This document shows, in pieces, positions 46,457 to 57,120 of a DNA stretch of 64,000 bases (positions within the stretch are counted from its first letter, which is position 1; each line of letters starts with the position of its first letter). Origin of the DNA: Massospora cicadina (lineage: Eukaryota > Entomophthoromycota > Entomophthoromycetes > Entomophthorales > Entomophthoraceae); NCBI GenBank assembly GCA_022478985.1, contig JAKSZP010013328.1, forward strand, positions 1-64,000. Reading direction: 5' to 3'. A program made the position numbers and the translations under genes. Below the pieces are notes generated by a model. It worked only from the letters and a program-made list of their open reading frames with translations. It ran no database searches and was not told where the DNA came from.

Positions 46457-47068
46457 CTCAGCGACCTTGGTATTATTCTTAATAAAACTCACTATTGGTG
46501 TGGGCAAGTCATCCATTTCTATGTGCTGTGCACAGATGGGTGGCTAGACTTCCCTACGCTTGGTTGGTTGGCCTTTGTTCACTGCTCTATAAAATTGCAG
46601 TGCGTTATGGCAGTTGGTTGCTCTCTCAATTCTTGTTCAATTCACTTTTTGCTATAAAAAGTGATATTTGTGAGAGAGAGGAGGATGAGCCAATTATGCT
46701 AGAGGAGGTATTTTTAAAATCAATTGGACTTTTGATTCAAAGTTTTGATTTAAATTAACTTACTAATTAGCCAAATGACCACTAACCACTTAACAAAACC
46801 ATATAAAATATCAAATCAAACAAATTTAAACTGCTCAGCTGTAACAATATAGCAAATACCATTGAAGTATATATAGGATTTTCACTTGTTACATATAAAA
46901 CTTTTTATTTTACTATTAAAATAATACTTTTTAAAATTTATAAACCTTCTCAGGCATGCACACAACAACTCACCAAAGTTTCATCACAATTGGATGAATG
47001 GTATAGGAATGCATTTGGGACATACATACACACAGACTGACACACAGACATTCATTTATATATATAGA

Positions 47069-47459
47069 TTTGAGCCAATCTATATATACAACAAAGTTGT
47101 GTTAGTTACATCATTTATAACTCAAGAATGGCTGGACAAATTTTTATGATCTTTGCTTTGTTGGATTTGTCTCCACCCCAAATAGCAGAATAACTATTAA
47201 AACATGGGAATATATATATATATACTCAGCACTGTATATTCTAAGTTGCTTATAGTTTACATTTGGACCCAATCCAGACATCTACTTAATAAAACACATT
47301 CACTGACGTACTCACTGACTGACTGACATCTGAAACCTTCTAATCTGATAGGTTCAATCTTTTTGGGTTTTGGGTGAGAATTGGTGAATTATCAAATCTG
47401 AATCTATCGAGTATGATAGGCTCAATCTATTTAGGTGAATTGGTAAGAATTGGCGAATA
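47069..47459. other. Spacer of the inverted repeat, with a third Helitron-type 5' end
   Basis: 391 bp between the arms. At 47079 the plus strand reads A|TCTATATATACAACAAAGTTG followed by ATTTATAACTCAAGAATGGC, which looks like the 5' end of another Helitron family. Near the right end two diverged copies of a segment with GATAGG-TCAATCT and GAATTGG lie in tandem (about 47349-47459). There is no coding. Confidence 0.6.
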
Positions 47460-48645
47460 TCTATATATAAATGAATGTTTGTCTGTATGTCTGTCTGTGT
47501 GTATGTATGTCCCAAATGCATTCCCATACCATTCATCCAATTGTGATGAAACTTTGGTGAGTTGTTGTGTGCATGCCTGAGAAGGTTTATGAATTTTAAA
47601 AAGTATTATTTTAATAGTAAAATAAAAAGTTTTATATGTAACAAGTGAAAATCCTATATATACTTCAATGGTATTCGCTATATTGTTACAGCTGAGCAGT
47701 TTAAATTTGTTTGATTTGATATTTTATATGGTTTTGTTAAGTGGTTAGTGGTCATTTGGCTAATTAGTAAGTTAATTTAAATCAAAACTTTGAATCTAAA
47801 GTCCAATTGATTTTAAAAATACCTCCTCTAGCATAATAGGCTCAATCTCTCTCTCACAAATATCACTTTTTATAGCAAAAGGTGAATTAAACAAGAATTG
47901 AGAGAGCAACCAACTGCCATAACGCACTGCAATTTTATAGAGCAGTGAACAAAGGCCAACCAACCAAGCGTAGGGAAGTCTAGCCACCCATCTGTGCGCA
48001 GCACATAGAAACAGATGACTTGCCCACACCAATAGTGAGTTTTATTAATAATAATACCAAGGTTGCTGAGATGGATGAACCATCTGCTGACCTTCCCGCT
48101 GGCCCAAGCCCTGACATGACTAGAAATGGGGCTGGGCATTCCACCATGTATGCGCCAAGTAACAAACTGGTGACACAAATGACAACAAAATGAGCGAAAT
48201 GTCAATGGGTCACAGAGCCCTAACAAATAGTGCAAATGATGGGGTTGACTCCCTAGGATCGATGCCCACTGACACCCAGACAACATGCGCAACCTTCCAG
48301 GAGTGAGGCCTGATGCCAAGAACAGCGGAGTCAGGGAATATTCCCAGTGAACCTCAATTCAGCAGGGGGACTGGGGCCTCACAGGGTGAGAAAATTCTTG
48401 CTGATAAAGCAAAAAACTGGATGAGGTATTGGTAGGATCTGAAACTGACTCAGATTCAAATAACAAAAATTGGCAATTCAAACCAATGGAGTCAAGCAAT
48501 AAAAAGGTTTCTTTCAACACAGAGAAACTTACCAAATCAGCTCAGGTATTTGGGTGAAGAACAAGTCAGACGCCAATCCTGAAACAGCCCAGTTGGGGGG
48601 GTGAATGGTCCCTGACCAAAATTGATTTAGTAGCATAAGTAACTC

Positions 48646-48669
48646 TTTTTTTAGAACTAGATGGTCCCA
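48646..48669 (-). mobile_element. 24 bp retro-insertion consisting only of a LINE/SINE 3' tail
   Basis: The complement reads TGGGACCATCTAGTTCT followed by seven A, the tail of LINE-C (TTGGGACCATCTAGTACT) and of the composite SINE. It is flanked by 17 bp duplications AGTAGCATAAGTAACTC (48629-48645) and AGTAGCATAAGTATCTC (48670-48686). The left arm has one copy at the same place (complement of about 45880-45896) and no insert. Confidence 0.88.
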
Positions 48670-48971
48670 AGTAGCATAAGTATCTCATTACGCCCAATAT
48701 GCAATTGGGCACAATCCCCAATGAAGGCATTCTGACAGGGGGCCATAGCTCGACAATGCATCAATGGCTGATCCCAAATATCCAATCATCAAACCAAGCT
48801 GATCCATTGAGGACCAACCAAGGTGGGGGTGACTCTATATTGGGGACCAAATATGAGGGATTGGACACCTGAGAGGGATCAGCAAAAAAACTTAAAGTAT
48901 TACTGGAAGGGGTGGAAACCCTGACAGCAGTCAAGTCAACAGCCAGGGCCCCAGTTAAATTTATACCAATC

Positions 48972-50447
48972 CAGTCAGACATGTTAGCACATTGAGGCAT
49001 ATCCACTCGCGAGGTCAAACAATGGGAGGCCCTCCAGTTTCCATACTCTATGGCGACTCAGTGGGTCTCTAAAGGAATCAAGCCAGCCATAGCAGCTATA
49101 TAGCGTGACCATAAATTTTCTGCCATAGCAGCCAAACGCTGGCTCAACACCCAAATCTCAATTGATATGGCAGTACAATTCAAGGCGTTTCAAGTTCAAG
49201 CCAAAGATGCCCTGGAGTGGATGAAAAATCCCCATGGACTACAAGACAATGATAGAGGCTACCATCCGCGAATATTTAAAACTGGCGGATGCAAAAGCCT
49301 GGATGGAGACCAGCATCGACCTATTAAATGTGATGGAATACAACAAGATGAGTATTATGGCACATTACGCCCAAGCTGTTGGGAGCTTGGGCCTCAACCC
49401 AAAAAATCTAGCTGAATATGCTAGACGTTTCCCAAACATATCTATGGCCCTCAAATGGGCAGAAACTCCATTCTGGTGGACATGGCGCTGGAATGGTATA
49501 ACACTACCTTCTCCCCAGAGGAGGCACTACTGTGGATTGCAGCTGGGTTCAAGGCAACTGAGGCCTTACACTGGTCATATACCCATATTCCACCTGACAC
49601 CGCATCAGTTCTGATGAAAGTGGGCTGGACAAAGGAAAAGGCGGTGGAATGGGGATCCTTTCATGATTGGTCGCTGGAAGAGGCCATCAACTGGTCCACC
49701 AACAGATTTACACCAATGGAGATGAAATACTAGTTCTGAGAGGGGGCCAGTATGGACCTAGTGCGTGAATGGGCAGAGCTGGGGGTGACCAAGCCAATTC
49801 ACAAAACCCCCAGAGGCCACCCATTCCCAATCGCAAAGTGGAAAATCTGGTGTGACGCCTCAACACTCGCTGAGGCTGCAGACTGGGATGCGGCGTGGTT
49901 CACCCCCAATCAGCCCAACTGTGGATGGAGCACGAGATCTCACCACAGGCAGCAACAGCAATGAACGGGGTCATGACCCCAGACTTGGGCGAGAATGGCT
50001 CAAAGAGGGGATCTGCATCAAAACTATCTGGGATTGGAAACAATTCTTCCTGGAATCAATGATAGCTGCCCCATATGCCGCCAAAGGCTTCATCCCCTCA
50101 GAAGTGTTCCAATGGTTCAAAGCGGGGGTTCCAGAGGAAATGGCATGGGTATTCACAGATGGGGGCTGGAACAGCATTACTGTAAGGGACTAGTGTCAGC
50201 ATAGCTCGATTACGCTGGAGGTCCTCCAACCATACTTCCACCCAACGTGCGGCCTGGAATCCGCTCTCAAATGGTACCAACTGGGGTTCTCACCAGCGGA
50301 TGCCATAGAGTGGCAGAGCCTGGAGATTGGAGCGCAAATGGCTAGAAGTATCAGCCACCATGGTATCAACAGTCACCAACTTGAAGCGTTCCTCAGCTGT
50401 GGTTTCAGCCTCAACAAATCAGTAAGTTGGATTATGAAGGGAAAGAC
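48972..50447 (+). repeat. Tandem 13-residue repeat array in LINE-D ORF1 (right)
   Basis: Counterpart of 44115-45587. Units such as ALEWYNTTFSPEE, ALLWIAAGFKATE and AINWSTNRFTPME are preserved, while frameshifts near 49480 and 49900 split the array. One tryptophan codon of the left copy (TGG, near 44835) is TAG here (near 49731). Confidence 0.75.
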
Positions 50448-51924
50448 CCCTGCCAACATACCCAAACCAAGCGCGAAATCAAAATTGTACAGCGCAGCAG
50501 CAGCGCATACCAAGGACAACACCTGGAACGGAGCAGGGAGCCACATTGAATACATCTGTCAATTGATCAGCGGGGGCTTTACAGATCACCAGGCACCAAA
50601 ATCATACCTTAAAGATGCTATCTGAGTCCACCTACAACTAGTGGAGGAAGAATAATGGTCCAATTTAATAATGTCAATTTACCAGGAACTAGACAAAGTC
50701 CTAGCTGGAGGGGACTTTAATCATTACTGGGTCCCCAAATGAGGCTATATAGATATAGCAATCCCAAGAGAGTTGGACTGCAAGAAGCTCCTCAAAATTG
50801 GCATCAAGTACAAGGGGATTTATCTGCAAATGGAGCTAACCAGATACGCCAACCAAACAGCAAGGTGGGTTACCTTCCAGAACCTCCCCACTGACTGCAA
50901 ATGGAAGTGGGTGCACAAAGTGATCTGGACCAGGTTGTCATACTATGGGGAAGTATGCAAATTTCGCCAAGCTGTTGGAGATTACATCGAAGTGCCTCCA
51001 CCCTCAGACAGTGGAAGCGCTGTATGAACTGGACCCCTGGATGAAACCAAATAAGATTGCTCTACCCAGATTCATCTGCCTGCCAAGCCTTGATAGGGTA
51101 GTGTATGTTGAACAGGAGGATGCCAAACAAGTGTGCCAGTTCTGATATTAGACTGGCCACACTATGGTTCAATGCCACCATCATAAAGGTAAAACTACTC
51201 AGTAGTACAAATATGACCCCATCGGGGGAATTACCAAGGTGGGCACCAAGACCTTCCTCCGCCTGAAAGCCAGAGAATGGATCCTGCAAAACTTAATGGA
51301 GGTAATGGATATGAAATGCCAACGACAAGAATTAGACCTGGCACACAGAGAGGCGTGGGAATGGGAAATGGAAAAATGACCCAAAGCAGATGATGAACCA
51401 TTTATAAATTCAAACCCTGAATCTTATGCAATGGATGAGGGAACCAGCCCAGGACCAGCAGAGAAACATCCAACCCAAACGGAATGGACAGTCTGGGAGG
51501 AGGAGAGATGGCAGAAGGCAAACCCAAAGAAGTCTTCCAAGCATGGGCGGCCACAGGATTCCAACAAGTTGAAATTGAAGCCTGACAAGATGAAAGGGAA
51601 AAAATATGAATCAGAAGTCAACAGCGAATGAGCCCAAGTCAACTGGAAATAATTTTCAGGAAAGTCAAGATTGACAAAATTGGGTGGGCAATTGTCAACT
51701 AAAAAATCAAGTTCCGCCAATAAATTGAATGAAGGTGTGCAAATCTGGCTGATGGACGAGGACAAATCTGCCAGTCCACCTGAAGAAAACAAGGGGCACC
51801 CAGACCCAATCATAAAACCATCCCCATTAACCATTGACAGGGAGATGGGGATGGCGACTGAATTCCCAGTGCACAAGATGCCTGAGAACATAATCCCAAA
51901 CCCAACCAACTGACCCTTCCTTCT

Positions 51925-51928
<4 letters not shown>

Positions 51929-52000
<72 letters not shown>
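51929..52000. repeat. (CT)n microsatellite
   Basis: About 36 CT units within the 3' part of LINE-D right ORF1. The same position in the left arm (about 42640-42650) has no such run, so it expanded after the copies separated. Open frames across it give only Arg-Glu repeats and are not genes. Confidence 0.97.
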
Positions 52001-52003
<3 letters not shown>

Positions 52004-52133
52004 CCTGAAAACCAAATATTGCACCCCACCAACCATCGACACCACCACCAATGACCAACCTGACCTCTGTACATGACTTGATTCACAACCCAGATGACGC
52101 TAAACCTCATACCTGTGGGTTGGGCAGCCGGAA

Positions 52134-55100
52134 ATGAGGATAGCGACTACAAATGCTCAGGGGATGGCGAGCATAGAAATGAGGAGGAGGAAAATGCACC
52201 ACTTAAAAACTAATAATAATATTGACCTAATTTTTATTTCAAAAACACAAGCTGGTAACCAAAAAGAAATGGTGCTGAGCTCAAACTGCAATGTGAAAAA
52301 CCATCTTTGGTCCCATCAGATAGGCTACCAAGCCCTATGGATGGACCACGTGGCAATAGTCGCAATGGACAAGAAAATAGACCTGGAATTTGTGGAAGAA
52401 ACTCACACCAGTAGGATCTTGATAGTGACAGCTACAAACAGAGAAACTGGCAGGAGCATACAGGCAGTAGCAGTCTACGCCCGCTGAAGCTCCACAAAAA
52501 CATATTTTTGGGATTTCTTAGCGGAAGTGCCATCCAAAGTGATGACCATAATAGCAGGCGACCTGAACTGCTGGACAAATGTGAGTCAGGATACATACCT
52601 GATGAGAGAATGCTCCAATAGTAAAGCCAACGAGATGCTCAATTACCTAGTTAAATTGGGGATGTGCCTAATGATTGACAAAGAGGACAATGACCTGGTC
52701 AATCTAATGTGGTGGACATATGATGCCGCTGGATCCCCACTGTCAGGATCATGGTTAGACTACATCCTCATATCATTGGACCTCAGGCTGATGACATCCA
52801 ACAGCAAGGTTAGCATAAATGCCAAAAGCAACCACATGGTCATCAGGGTGGAGATTGACCTTGATGAACCTCCAAGGAACCACAAGTGGCAATTGGCACC
52901 AGCCACGTTGAGGAATGGGGATTGGCGCCAAATGGTAGATGTGGGACTGGATTGGCTAATAGCGCATCTTGACAACCGCCTGGAGCTAGACCCGCTAGAA
53001 AGATGGACCCAGATCAAAACAAAGATGAAACACAATAGTATGAAGTTTGAAAAAGTGACCTCCTACAATTGAACAGCTGCTGTGAAGCAACTGAAGTCTA
53101 AATTAGAAAGCCTGAGGCTCACCCGCCAGGACAGCGAGGACTGGTGGAGTGAGTACCAAACAACGCACAAAAAATATTGGGCTATAATGATGAAACAAGA
53201 CTCAGAGAGATGGACCAATGCAACTTACTGATATTAGAGCTTAGCGGGGATGATGACCAAAGAGGGCCTTAAACACCTCAAGGAAATCTGAACTAAGGCT
53301 AGGGTACGGGAAGTGGAGACAGTGGGTGGGGCAGTATCAACAGACCCTGAAACGATCAAGCGTGAAGTTGAGCTTTTTTATGGCAATCTCTTCCAACAGC
53401 AAGAAATGAGCAAATTAGCAACAAAAACCTCTATCAATGAAGTTAAGAGGGCACTAAAGGAGTCACTAATAATGAAAGCACCAGGCCCTGACTATATGTG
53501 TGCAGAAATATACAGCATATTTTGAGACTGCATTGCGCCAGAGCTCAAAGCCCTCTTTAACCACTGTTTGACCCACGGCAAACAAGTTCTGGGAGGACAT
53601 GAGACCTGAATTGTACTTCTGTACAAAAAAGGCCTCAGATGCCAACTTTGGAACTGGCGCCCAATTGCACTATTGAATGTCAATTATAAACTGCTCACGC
53701 GAATAATATCTAATCAGCTGATAACAACAGCACCACGCACGCTCCATAGGGCCCAACATGGTTTCATTAAAGGCCATAGTATATGGGACAGCATAGGTTC
53801 AGTCCAGAGCATACTTCAGGATATGAGGGGTATTGAATAAGGATACCTTATGTTCCTCGACATGGAAAAGGCGTATGACTGAATAGCCTGGTCATTCCTA
53901 CACAAGGCACTGAAGGCGGTCAGTATCCCTGACATGTTTCAGGCATGGATAACGATACTATACTCAGATCTGGTAATGAAGGTTATGGTCGCAGATGGCG
54001 CAACTAACAAAATCTCTGTTGGGCAAGGTCTCCACCAAGGAGACCCCATGTCACCAATTTTCTTCAACTTTGCAGCTAACATTCTACTGGCAGCAGCAGA
54101 CACAAAGCTTTGGGTTTAGTCCACCCTAACCAAATGACACTAAAGATGCTAGTATTCATGAACAATACAGTTGTAGAATAAGCTTTTTGACTGACCTCCA
54201 GGGTGCCGAGGATCTATCAAACCTTTACCAGCTTGCATCAAGTGCAAAAATAAATTTGGCAAAAACCTCAGTGATGAGGGTCAGCAACCTGAACTTCAGC
54301 CCGCCAACTGACACAACGCCAATTATGAGCTCCCAGACAGTCCAATACCTCGGGATACTCTTCAATGACAAGGGACCAGCTGTACTGGAGACCAAATAAG
54401 AAGTATTGACAAGCTTATCATTCTGAATGTCATGCTGGAAAGAAGCCAGACTATGCCTCAAGGAGAAAGTGCAGGTGATAAACTTCTTCATCTTCTTGAA
54501 GCTATGGTATGTTGCTCACGTGCTGCCAATGAGCCCAAACCTAAAGAAGAAAATCAGGTCAATGCTCTGAACTTTCCTGTGGTTCAAGGAAAAGGCAGCA
54601 CCAATTCCACTGGAAGCCCTGTTGAAACCAAAGAACAAAGGAGGCATGGGCCTACTGGACTTTGAATCTCACACCTGGCGCATATAGGGGAAGTCATTTC
54701 TGAAACTAACACAGATGCACATGCGTTGCCTGACTCTAGCATGGGGTGTGAACTGGGCAAGAGCCCAAGGCCTCCAAGAGCCAGTCTCCCCCTGATCGTT
54801 ACATGAATGGATGGTGAACCACCCAAAGATAACCTCATGAAAAGGAGCCCCACACTACTGGTCATCTCTGCAATTGGGCCATGCGCCAGGGTGGGTGGTC
54901 ATTCAAAAAATTGGACCAAGAGGCTGACCAAATTCAAAGGGATGTCAAAGCATGTAATTCTGCAATGATTACTGCAACAAGCTGGGAGGAACGTAACCAA
55001 ATCGCTGATGAATATACAATCAAGTTGATCAGAATTAGGTACAAATTGACACTGATAAAATATGGGGATTTACTCCCAAAACTGGGGCGCAATCTGCCCA

Positions 55101-55797
55101 CCTGCCCACGAATCCTTAATGGCTGGACTATTGAGGCCATGACACCAACTACCCAACAAAGGAGTTGATTTTGGGCCTGAAATCCTGCTTGGTTATGGCC
55201 AAACAGCGGTCAGTAACATGGCAGATCCTTAATTGGGCATTCAAGTTGGGCAAGCACAGTGGGCCAGATTACCAGCACAAAGAATGTCCCATATGCACTG
55301 AACCAGAATCAGACATAGCACATCACTATTATGAATGCGCCATGTTCAAAAAATACTGGTCCACAATGTGATACATCCTTTCAGGTGATCATTCACCTCC
55401 AAGTATACATCCATCACAGGACCTGTTCTTTACAAAAACCCTGAGAACAGCTCCAATCCAACTACAAGCCTTCATTTACCATTATTGTGTATGGGTAATT
55501 CACTGTGCGCTCATCACCAAGGTTATGAGCAATGAGCGCCCCCATCACAGAGGTTTGGTATTGAAGACCATTTGGATTATCTCTGATCAGCTCCGCCAGA
55601 TCTCAAAATTCTCGTGCATAATCCCTGGGAGTTATAAAGGCCATGCATTTAGCTTTCCCTGTTGGATCACTCATCGCATGTGATAAAGCTACTAATAGTC
55701 TGAGAATAGTATGGCCTGTAAGCCTGCCACTGCTAGAACTGTGGCTAGTGATGGTGATCACCGATCAACAATGGTCGGAGGTGCTAGAACTCTAGCA
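52134..55797 (+). pseudogene. LINE-D right ORF2
   Basis: The endonuclease (52134-53072) shows MRIATTNAQGMASIE, IFISKTQAGN, AGDLNCW and SNHMVIRVEID, with the second histidine-box aspartate changed (SNH for SDH). The RT segment 53313-54400 has KAPGPDYMCAEIYS and GLHQGDPMSP. Its catalytic box (54154-54165) reads FMNN where the left copy has FADD. The C-terminus keeps ECPICTEPESDIAHHYYEC (about 55285-55340), a C-x2-C...H...C motif. Many stops exclude activity. Confidence 0.82.
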
Positions 55798-55905
55798 GCC
55801 CAAATCCCTGGTCTTTTTTTACCCTCAGCCAAATCACCTGTATTCTGCCCTCTCCTCTTACTTTCCCTTAAATTTATTTAATAAAGTATGGAGTTTTAAA
55901 AAATC

Positions 55906-55975
55906 TAGCATAATTGGCTCAGTGTTTGGCTTTAAACTTCAACTCTATAAAAGGTCAGTTGTTTGAATCCTGGCG
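55906..55975 (+). repeat. tRNA-like sequence, right arm
   Basis: AGCATAATTGGCTCAGTG (A-box-like) and TTGTTTGAATCCTGGCG (B-box-like) lie about 45 bp apart. It is interrupted upstream by LINE-D, whose TSD is the first 18 bp. Left-arm counterpart is 38046-38117. Confidence 0.6.
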
Positions 55976-55978
55976 TAA

Positions 55979-57120
55979 CCACTTTTTATACCCTTTTCTT
56001 AAACTCACTGTCAATTCTGTCTATCTGTCTGTAATTAAATCTTACAAGCTCTATTTCAGACACTTATTGTCAATAAAAAATTCTTAATTTTGGCACACTT
56101 ATGTATCTTAAATGACAATACAATAATCCATCAAAAATTTTAATTTATATGTTCAAAAATGATTAAAGTTTTACCTTATGGTAAAAAACTTAAGTGCATG
56201 ATATATGCCTTATGGCTGAAGGTTGTTAGAAACTTTCTTAACATTTTATCTACTGTTATGATAGGATACTATCATTGTGTTTTATCATTTAACTTTTAAA
56301 AGAATAATACTTGAGATGGTTAGATTACTTTATTAATGTTTGGATTAGCCTAACTAAAACTTTATATGACAGCAGGCAAGTAGCTGGTAGATTGATTCAA
56401 ATGTATTTAATTTATATTAAATTAGGTAGCATTTTAGTTGTGGTGGTTTAGGAAATCATCTTATAAATAAATTCATTATAAATCATGTTTATTTCAACAC
56501 CTACTCCTAATTTACCAATCTCAGATAAACTTGACACAGATATTCTATGAAATATATACAAATTATTCAGTTGACTTAATTAGTCTAACGTTTCAGGTAT
56601 AAGGTTAGCAGTTTTTACTTATAGTTTTTACTATTTTGTTGATTTATTAGTCAATTATATGGTAAACTTTCAGATATCTATCTATAATAGCTCATTTTAT
56701 TTACTTGGTTGATTTAATTGACCAATCTATAATAAAATTACTGATCACCACCTACAATAATTCATTTTAAATTATTAAATCTAGTCGATTTTATTGATCA
56801 ACCTATGCAAAAACAATCCACACCCATAATCATTTAAGCTCATCAAGTATGATCTCATACTTTGAACTTACCCCCAGCTATAGGACATATATCATGTCAA
56901 AAAAATGTGTTTTATATGTATCTGAAAAAAGTAAAAACCCTATATATTTTCGATGGTAGTCAGTATATAGTTACGGCTGAGCAGTTAGATATTTAGTTGA
57001 TTTGATATTTTAAATGGTTTTGTCAAGTGGTTAGTGGTCATTTTTTATACACTTTTTCTTACTCACTGTCAATTCTGTCTGTCTGTAATCAAATCTTACA
57101 AGCTCTATTTCAGACACTTA
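55979..57120. other. AT-rich Helitron-derived sequence
   Basis: There are no genes. The segment 55983-56066 (CTCACTGTCAATTCTGTC ... CAGACACTTA) recurs at about 57034-57120. The segment 56900-57040 resembles the 5' interior of the Helitron arms (47630-47760). The middle (56070-56880) is AT-rich with nothing recognised. Confidence 0.6.

Larger units (their letters stand above)
38120..46685 (-). mobile_element. LINE-D left copy
   Basis: An 8.6 kb minus-strand LINE (about 8.0 kb without the solo LTR). It is bounded by TSDs 46686-46703 (complement TCTAGCATAATTGGCTCA) and 38102-38119 (TCTAGCATAATCAGCTCA). The 3' end is an A run. ORF1 (46456 to about 42540) is unusually long, with about 37 tandem 13-residue repeats, an RRM-like stretch and a CCHC knuckle. 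ORF2 (42519-38233) has endonuclease and RT domains. It shares the insertion site with the right-arm copy. Confidence 0.88.
38044..47068 (-). repeat. Left arm of giant inverted repeat
   Basis: This 9.0 kb arm is the reverse complement of 47460-55978, with high similarity (about nine of ten residues identical in the protein stretches I compared). From the spacer outward it holds a Helitron-type 5' end (A|TC at 47068), about 380 bp of Helitron-like sequence, an 18 bp TSD, LINE-D, the second TSD copy and a tRNA-like sequence. Differences from the right arm include a solo LTR with a local deletion (38606-39431). Confidence 0.92.
48071..52137 (+). pseudogene. LINE-D right ORF1
   Basis: Start ATG at 48071 (MDEPSADLPAGPSPD). 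The repeat domain lies at about 48972-50447, spread over three frames. The RRM-like part is at 50650-51030 and the degraded knuckle at about 51125-51180: CQF, stop, Y, stop, TGHTMVQC, where the left copy has CQFCYQTRHTMVQC. The (CT)n microsatellite lies near the 3' end. A TGA at 52135-52137 overlaps the ORF2 ATG (52134) as ATGA, the same junction as in LINE-C, although which frame reaches it is uncertain. The tail insertion at 48646 also disrupts this ORF. Confidence 0.72.
47845..55903 (+). mobile_element. LINE-D right copy
   Basis: An 8.06 kb plus-strand LINE bounded by 18 bp TSDs 47827-47844 (TCTAGCATAATAGGCTCA) and 55904-55921 (TCTAGCATAATTGGCTCA). It ends in an A run after AATAAAG. Subtracting arm-specific insertions, its length equals the left copy to within a few bases. 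ORF1 starts at 48071 and ORF2 at 52134. It keeps the C-terminal zinc motif that the left copy lost, but has more stops and a destroyed RT box. Confidence 0.88.
47460..55978 (+). repeat. Right arm of giant inverted repeat
   Basis: This 8.5 kb arm is the reverse complement of 38044-47068. It starts at the Helitron-like end A|TCTATATATAAATGAATG and runs through LINE-D to the tRNA-like sequence ending GGCGTAA. Arm-specific features are the (CT)n run at 51929-52000 and the 24 bp tail insertion at 48646. Confidence 0.92.

Noticed and set aside
45580..46660. Plus-strand frames in the left arm (100, 99, 89 codons)
   Set aside because: They are antisense to LINE-D ORF1, mirrored by minus-strand frames in the right arm, and lack any motif.
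51810..52110. Open frames of 74 to 228 codons with Arg-Glu repeats across the CT run
   Set aside because: They are products of translating the microsatellite and lie antisense to LINE-D ORF1.
38044..55978. Palindrome as a simple sequencing fold-back artefact
   Set aside because: The arms differ by many substitutions, an 826 bp LTR, a 24 bp insertion with TSD, a microsatellite and frameshifts, which a read fold-back would not create. An assembly join is still worth checking.
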